Source: Cohnella xylanilytica (GTDB lineage: Bacteria > Bacillota > Bacilli > Paenibacillales > Paenibacillaceae). From it: DNA of 41,155 nucleotides. Location of the stretch: the NCBI RefSeq assembly GCF_014212175.1, contig NZ_JACJVR010000048.1, positions 1 to 41,155 of the forward strand, read 5' to 3'. Position numbers and translations under genes: made by a program. Under the pieces are notes generated by a model. That model was not told where the DNA came from. It worked only from the letters and a program-made list of their open reading frames with translations, and made no database searches. The first letter of the stretch is position 1. The number at the start of each line of letters is the position of its first letter. This document shows positions 40,110 through 41,155 of the stretch, piece after piece.

Positions 40110-40187
40110 CAAATAGACTTACGGTCGTGAAGAACACGCCGCCCATCCTCCGGTTTGCCGCCGGGGTTGGCGGCGTTTTGTTTTTTT
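40110..40187 (+). ncRNA. Terminated leader RNA or small RNA upstream of the nuclease gene
   Basis: From the predicted start point the transcript runs ~78 nt to a GC-rich hairpin (ACGCCGCC / GGCGGCGT, with inner CCGG pairing, 40136-40176) followed by TTTTGTTTTTTT. The nuclease gene begins 32 nt later with no second promoter seen. Either an attenuator controls the gene or this is an independent small RNA. No riboswitch class recognised. Confidence 0.5.
40136..40187 (+). terminator. Rho-independent terminator/attenuator before the nuclease gene
   Basis: The outer stem is 8 bp, ACGCCGCC with GGCGGCGT; an inner stem and T-rich tail (40176-40187) follow the standard form. Confidence 0.8.
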
Positions 40188-40218
40188 ACGGCGATATAAC
40201 CAATCGGAGGGATCGAGA

Positions 40219-40911
40219 ATGAATCTGCAAGGTACGGGAGAAGAGTTGTCGGCGGAACTGAAGTCGGTCTATGAGTCGTGGCTGCAGCAACAGATGAAGA
40301 AGGGCAAAGGAGACGCCAAACGGCGTTTATCGAGCCACGGACATGCGGAGAAAATGTTCCTGGATCGGGTGTGGTGGCCGGCATTTCGCACGTTGGAGGG
40401 ATTGCATCCGGAATACGAGGTAAAGGATTTCAAGGACGGCACGCGATTCTTGGACTTCGCGTATCTCGCTCAAGGAATGAAGGTATGCATCGAGATCGAC
40501 GGTTACGGACCGCATTGGCGCGACGTGGACCGGCGGAAGTTCGCCGACAATCTCATGCGCCAGAACCATCTCGTCATCGACGGCTGGCTCGTGCTGCGCT
40601 TCTCCTACGACGACATTATGGAGAGACCCCGCAGCTGCCAGCAAGTCCTCCAGCAACTGCTGGGGAAGATGAGCATGGTTGGGAGCGTTCAGGAGTTGAC
40701 GCTTACCGAGCTTGCTATTATTTCTTTGGCTAGACGGCACCTCAAACCCATTACCACGAAGCTAGTCGCGGAAGAACTGGGTATCCATAGAGATACTGCA
40801 CTCCAGTATATTCGCGCTCTAGTGGCAAAGAAGATACTGCAACCCATTCGCCCTGATGCTAAGCATGTAAGAGGATATCGGATAAACGGTTTTTCCGAGT
40901 ATTTTCGGTAA
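40219..40911 (+). CDS. DUF559/Vsr-like nuclease domain fused to a winged helix-turn-helix
   Basis: GGAGGG lies 7 nt before the ATG at 40219. Residues ~40-150 look like a DUF559-type PD-(D/E)XK domain: HAEKMFLDRVWWPAF, Asp79 (RFLDFAYL), Glu92 and Asp94 (VCIEIDGYGPHW), then RRKFADNLMRQNHLVIDGW and LVLRFSYDDI, the typical 'R...L...G..VLRF' tail. Residues ~160-225 resemble a winged HTH (LTELAIISLARRHLKPIT, VAEELGIHRDTALQYIRALV, KKILQP). The protein would be a DNA-binding nuclease or a nuclease-derived regulator; the catalytic Lys is not clear, so activity is uncertain. It is followed after 15 bp by a palindrome array. Confidence 0.75.
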   Translation: MNLQGTGEELSAELKSVYESWLQQQMKKGKGDAKRRLSSHGHAEKMFLDRVWWPAFRTLEGLHPEYEVKDFKDGTRFLDFAYLAQGMKVCIEIDGYGPHWRDVDRRKFADNLMRQNHLVIDGWLVLRFSYDDIMERPRSCQQVLQQLLGKMSMVGSVQELTLTELAIISLARRHLKPITTKLVAEELGIHRDTALQYIRALVAKKILQPIRPDAKHVRGYRINGFSEYFR

Positions 40912-40926
40912 ACTTGCAAGCGCGTG

Positions 40927-41155
40927 AATGCCGATTTTTTCGGCATTGGGGACCGCTCGCGGGAGCACCGATGCTCTGAATGCCGATTTTTTCGGTATTG
41001 GGGACCGCTTGCGGGAGCGCAGTTGCTCTGAATGCCGAATTTTTCGGCATTGGGGACCGCTCGCGGGAGCGCAGTTGCTCTGAATGCCGATTTTTTCGGC
41101 ATTGGGGACCGCTTGCGGGAGCGCAGTTGCTCTGAATGCCGAATTTTTCGGCATT
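40927..41155. repeat. Array 2: five 21-bp palindromes at exact 52-bp period, running off the window
   Basis: AATGCCGA-N5-TCGGCATT palindromes start at 40927, 40979, 41031, 41083 and 41135; the last ends at the window's final base. The 31-bp linkers (GGGGACCGCTCGCGGGAGC...) are near-identical to each other but unrelated to array 1, and contain their own small dyad CGCTC-gcgg-GAGCG. The period equals that of array 1. Minus-strand frames across it are artefacts of a stop-free unit. Confidence 0.95.

Noticed and set aside
40689..41154. Minus-strand frames across array 2
   Set aside because: Same artefact of a stop-free repeat; they run into the nuclease gene antisense.
40927..41155. CRISPR array at the window end
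   Set aside because: The linkers are nearly identical to each other, not unique spacers; no cas gene.

Overview
The window looks like a chromosomal segment of a high-GC, spore-forming Firmicute of the Paenibacillaceae (Paenibacillus/Cohnella type). Evidence for this: strong AGGAGG-type ribosome binding sites with several TTG and GTG starts, SigA-type promoters and CcpA cre-like sites, an S-layer-homology (SLH) surface protein, a YpgR/CvfC-type protein, and many sugar ABC transporters and glycoside hydrolases. No rRNA, tRNA, prophage, transposase or genuine CRISPR array was seen. The assignment is inference from gene content.

Layout. 1-583 (+): 3' end of a CvfC/YpgR-like HEAT-repeat gene. 750-2801 (+): ATPase-LuxR regulator. 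2941-11977 (-): two secreted proteins, a copper-amine-oxidase-N-like protein followed by a 2593-residue SLH protein. 12316-15823: a small membrane protein (-) divergent from a NarL-type two-component pair (+). 15895-16781 (-): frameshifted NAD(P)-binding SDR gene behind a MerR-type promoter. 16886-17012 (+): a putative small RNA. 17424-17870 (+): an AT-rich small secreted protein. 18020-31129 (-): a 13-kb carbohydrate operon. 31210-32154 (-): its likely ArsR-type regulator. 32310-32968: repeats, including a 10-unit array of 52-bp palindromic units. 33144-33270 (+): second copy of the small RNA. 33217-34158 (-): alpha/beta hydrolase. 34291-35151 (+): proline-rich protein. 35210-35540 (-): remnant of an MFS transporter. 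35698-39794 (-): a ChvE-MmsA-MmsB sugar ABC operon. 39855-40035: a 79-bp tandem repeat. 40075-40911 (+): promoter, terminated leader RNA and a DUF559-like nuclease/HTH gene. 40927-41155: a second 52-bp palindrome array running off the window.

How genes work together. The 13-kb operon runs: lipoprotein sugar-binding protein, two permeases, a (broken) membrane acyltransferase, GH2, GH43, GH43, GH2, aldose 1-epimerase, then a 17-bp-stem terminator. It encodes binding and uptake of an oligosaccharide plus two GH2/GH43 pairs that would trim a galactose- and arabinose- or xylose-containing plant polymer. Its promoter (TTGACA-17-TATTAT) is overlapped by a cre-like site and followed at the start point by a long inverted repeat. 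The ChvE-type operon also carries a perfect cre match.

Most interesting signals. (1) Two 67-nt small-RNA candidates at 16946-17012 and 33204-33270. They have identical spacing of 11-bp-phased PhoP-box-like hexamers, an invariant C-rich segment, and terminator stems with a compensatory base change. (2) Two arrays built on the same 21-bp palindrome and exactly the same 52-bp period although their 31-bp linkers are unrelated; one directly abuts a nuclease-HTH gene. Both systems are inferred from this sequence alone.
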